Shown in pieces: positions 3,930-6,428 of a stretch of 6,428 nucleotides of DNA. The translations under genes and the position numbers were made by a program. This DNA comes from Actinomycetota bacterium (GTDB lineage: Bacteria > Actinomycetota > Acidimicrobiia > Acidimicrobiales > JACCXE01): contig JACCXE010000251.1 in NCBI GenBank assembly GCA_013697265.1, forward strand, positions 1-6,428, in the 5' to 3' direction. How positions within the stretch are numbered: position 1 is the first letter of the stretch; the number at the start of each line of letters is the position of its first letter. Below the pieces are notes generated by a model, which was not told the DNA's origin, ran no database searches, and was given only the letters and a program-made list of their open reading frames with translations.

Positions 3930-6428
3930 CGGCCCAGGTGTCGCCCCACCCCAGGTTGACCTCCAGGGGGACGTCGAGGGCTGCCGCGTCTTGCATTGCC
4001 TTGAGGGTGGCCGCTTCCGCCGCCTTCTCTTCCTTCTTCGGCACCTCGAGCACGATCTCGTCGTGCACCTGCAGCACGATGCGCGACGAGATCAGGCCCT
4101 GGGTTTCCAGTTCCTGGTCGAGCGCGACGAGCGCGACCTTGAAAATGTCGGCGGCGAGGCCCTGGATACCGGCGTTCATCGCTTGACGCTCGCCCGCCTG
4201 GCGGATGCGGAAGTTCGGTGAGGACAATTCGGGGATAGGACGGCGGCGCCCGAACAGCGTTTCGGTGTAGCCGCGGTCACGCGCTTCTTTCACGCTGTCG
4301 TCCATGTAGGCCTTTACGGCCGGGAACGCGACGAAGTACGCGTTGAGGATCACACTGGCTTCGTCGACCGGAATGCCGAGGCGCTGGGCCAGGCCGTAAC
4401 TCTCCATGCCGTACGCGAGCCCGTAAGAAACCATCTTCGACTTCGACCGCTGCGCGACCGTGACGTCGCCCGGCTCGACGTTGTAGATGCGCGCCGCGGT
4501 GATCGCGTGAATGTCGTCGCCATTCGCGAACGCGCTGGTGAGGCCCGGATCGCCCGACAGGTGCGCGATCACACGCAGTTCGATCTGGTTGTAATCCGCT
4601 ACCAACAAGCGGCAACCCTTGGCCGGCACGAAGGCGCGGCGGAACTGCCGACCTTCGTCGCTGCGGACCGGGATGTTGTGCAGGTTCGGCGTCTCGCTTG
4701 ACAGGCGGCCGGTGCGGGCGACGGTCTGGTTAAACGACGCGTGGATGCGCCCGTCGTCCGCGATCTCGGCTGCGAGCGTTTCGCCGTAGGTGTTGCGCAG
4801 CTTCTCGACCTCACGCCACCGCAGGAGCTTGGCGATGATCGGATGCTCGTCTATCAGCTTCTCGAGCGACGCCGCGTCGGTGGAGAAGCCGGTCTTGGTG
4901 CGCTTGGACGGGTTGAGCGCGAGCTTCTCGAACAACACCTCGCGTAGCTGTGGCGTGCTGTTGACCTTGAATGGGCCACCGGCCAGTTCGTGGATCTCGG
5001 TTTCGAGTTCACCGACCTGCTTCGTGAGCGACGTAGTGAGGTCGTGCAACCAGTCGCGGTCTACTGCGATGCCGGCGACCTCCATTCGGGCCAGGACCCG
5101 CACGAGCGGCCGTTCGATCTCGTCGTACAGCTTGCTGAGGCCCCGCGCCTCGAGCGCGCCGCTCAGCGGCTCGATCAGGCGGGCCAGCGCGACGGCGCGG
5201 GTGCCGGCGACGTTGACCGCCGACGGTGCGGTGTCGTCGAGCAGCAGTTGGCCTTGCGACGACGCCGCGCCTTCGGCGTCGAGGGTGATGCCCAGGTAAC
5301 GCAGCACGAGCTCGTTGAGGTCGTAGCCGGACTGGGCCGGATCGACGAGGTACGCCGCTATTTCGGCGTCGAGCGCGAGGCCCGGAATGTCGAGGCCGAG
5401 CGGCAACAACGAGCGCATCAGCGTCTTCGCGTCCGCAGCGGTGACGGCGTTCGGCTTGCTGAACAAGTCGTTGAGCGCGGCGACGACCTTGGCGTCGTTG
5501 AGCAACGCCGCGGGAATCCACGATGCGGCGTCGGTGGCATCCGGTCCGCACACCGCGAGGCCGGTGAGCGGGCTGCGACCGGGCCGGCCCTCCCACGCCC
5601 CGATCACGGCGACACAGGTGAGTGCTTGCGCGAACGCGACGACGTCGGCCGCGGCCGATAGATCGGTGACGGTGACGTTGATCGAGTCGGCGACGGGTGC
5701 GGCGGAGACCGGTTTGATGTTCTGGGCAGCGACAGTGCCACGCCCGTCGGCGCCGAACGCGTCGAACAGCCGGTCGACGAGCGTGCGGAACTCGAGGAAC
5801 GAGAACAAGTCGCGCACCTCGGCTTCGTCCCATCCCCCCCACACGATGTCTGCGGGGTCGATCGTGTCGAGGTCGACGTCGCGGATAAGCGGGATCACCT
5901 CCGCGTTGGCCCGCACCTTGTCTTTGTGCGTGGCGAGATTCTCACGCAACTTCGGCGTGAGTTCGGCCAGGTGTTCGTAAATGCCGTCGAGGCCGCCGTA
6001 CTGGTTGATCAGCTTGGCCGCGGTCTTTTCGCCGACGCCGGGCACGCCGGGCAGGTTGTCTGACGGGTCGCCCCGGAGGGCCGCGTATTCGGGGTACACC
6101 GTGGGGTGCACGCCGGTGCGGGTGACGATGCCGGCCTCGTCGTACAGTGCGTAGTCGGACACGCCCCGCTTGTTGTAGAGCACGCGGATGTGCGGGTCTT
6201 CGACCAGCTGGTACGCATCGCGGTCGCCGGTGACGATGATGATGTCGTCACCGCGATCACGGCCCTGCGTGGCGAGCGTGGCCAGCACGTCGTCGGCTTC
6301 GAAGCCGACGATCTCGAGCATGGGGATCTTGAGCGTTTCGATCACCTGGCGGACCAGGCCCATCTGCTGGCGCAGGATGTCTGGAGCCGCCTCGCGGCCC
6401 GCCTTGTAGTCGTCGACCATGCCGTGGC
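3919..6428 (-). CDS. polA: DNA polymerase I, lacking only its first residues (runs off the window)
   Basis: Repair and Okazaki-fragment polymerase. About 835 residues are visible; roughly 60-70 N-terminal residues lie beyond base 6428, since the frame stays open upstream of the Met at 6420. Numbering from that Met: 5' nuclease domain 1-220 with EADDVLATLA (41-50), VTGDRDAYQL (63-72), GDPSDNLPGV and a helix-hairpin-helix GVGEKTAAKL. A 3'-5' exonuclease-like domain follows at about 246-425 but lacks the catalytic acids: the Exo I position reads VIGAWEG instead of a DxE motif. The polymerase domain has SSETPNLHNIPVRSDEG, motif A VADYNQIELR (608-616), motif B RSKSKMVSYGLAYG (658-671) and motif C QVHDEI (784-789), ending in the typical WADAK. 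All polymerase carboxylates are present, so it should polymerise and flap-cleave but not proofread. Tyr666 sits where E. coli has Phe762. It heads the five-gene cluster. Confidence 0.97.
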   Translation of the reverse strand, partial: HGMVDDYKAGREAAPDILRQQMGLVRQVIETLKIPMLEIVGFEADDVLATLATQGRDRGDDIIIVTGDRDAYQLVEDPHIRVLYNKRGVSDYALYDEAGIVTRTGVHPTVYPEYAALRGDPSDNLPGVPGVGEKTAAKLINQYGGLDGIYEHLAELTPKLRENLATHKDKVRANAEVIPLIRDVDLDTIDPADIVWGGWDEAEVRDLFSFLEFRTLVDRLFDAFGADGRGTVAAQNIKPVSAAPVADSINVTVTDLSAAADVVAFAQALTCVAVIGAWEGRPGRSPLTGLAVCGPDATDAASWIPAALLNDAKVVAALNDLFSKPNAVTAADAKTLMRSLLPLGLDIPGLALDAEIAAYLVDPAQSGYDLNELVLRYLGITLDAEGAASSQGQLLLDDTAPSAVNVAGTRAVALARLIEPLSGALEARGLSKLYDEIERPLVRVLARMEVAGIAVDRDWLHDLTTSLTKQVGELETEIHELAGGPFKVNSTPQLREVLFEKLALNPSKRTKTGFSTDAASLEKLIDEHPIIAKLLRWREVEKLRNTYGETLAAEIADDGRIHASFNQTVARTGRLSSETPNLHNIPVRSDEGRQFRRAFVPAKGCRLLVADYNQIELRVIAHLSGDPGLTSAFANGDDIHAITAARIYNVEPGDVTVAQRSKSKMVSYGLAYGMESYGLAQRLGIPVDEASVILNAYFVAFPAVKAYMDDSVKEARDRGYTETLFGRRRPIPELSSPNFRIRQAGERQAMNAGIQGLAADIFKVALVALDQELETQGLISSRIVLQVHDEIVLEVPKKEEKAAEAATLKAMQDAAALDVPLEVNLGWGDTWADAK

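Overview
The window is GC-rich bacterial DNA in which every supportable gene lies on the minus strand. The polA to rpsA order, a Pol I with a decayed proofreading domain and a Tyr in the O-helix, and a secreted protein with an LPxTG-like tail all suggest a high-GC actinobacterium. Acidimicrobiia would fit, but the class is an inference. Nothing in the window identifies a species.

Layout in the direction of transcription (right to left): a 5'-truncated polA (3919-6428), a proline-iminopeptidase-type alpha/beta hydrolase (2979-3929), a nucleotidyltransferase-fold protein (2177-2974), a class I SAM-dependent methyltransferase (1464-2180), a secreted and membrane- or wall-anchored protein with a thrombospondin C-terminal-like domain (440-1450), an intergenic stretch with inverted repeats (288-439), and the N-terminal part of rpsA (1-287).

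The first five genes are packed like one operon: an 11-nt overlap, a 4-nt gap, a 4-nt ATGA overlap, then a 13-nt gap. The only real gap lies before rpsA. It holds two strong inverted repeats just after the last operon gene (candidate terminators), a possible -10 element, and a leader with two more small inverted repeats that ends in a tandem CCTA repeat running into the rpsA start codon, with no Shine-Dalgarno sequence.

polA and rpsA are housekeeping genes (replication and repair; translation initiation) and are near neighbours in many actinobacteria. The four genes between them look like accessory cargo that rides on polA transcription. They do not form a recognisable pathway. The points most worth a second look are the thrombospondin-C-like surface protein with a degenerate sorting signal, the missing substrate-anchor glutamate in the iminopeptidase homologue, and the unusual rpsA leader. 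I did not find a clear new defence, mobile or RNA system.
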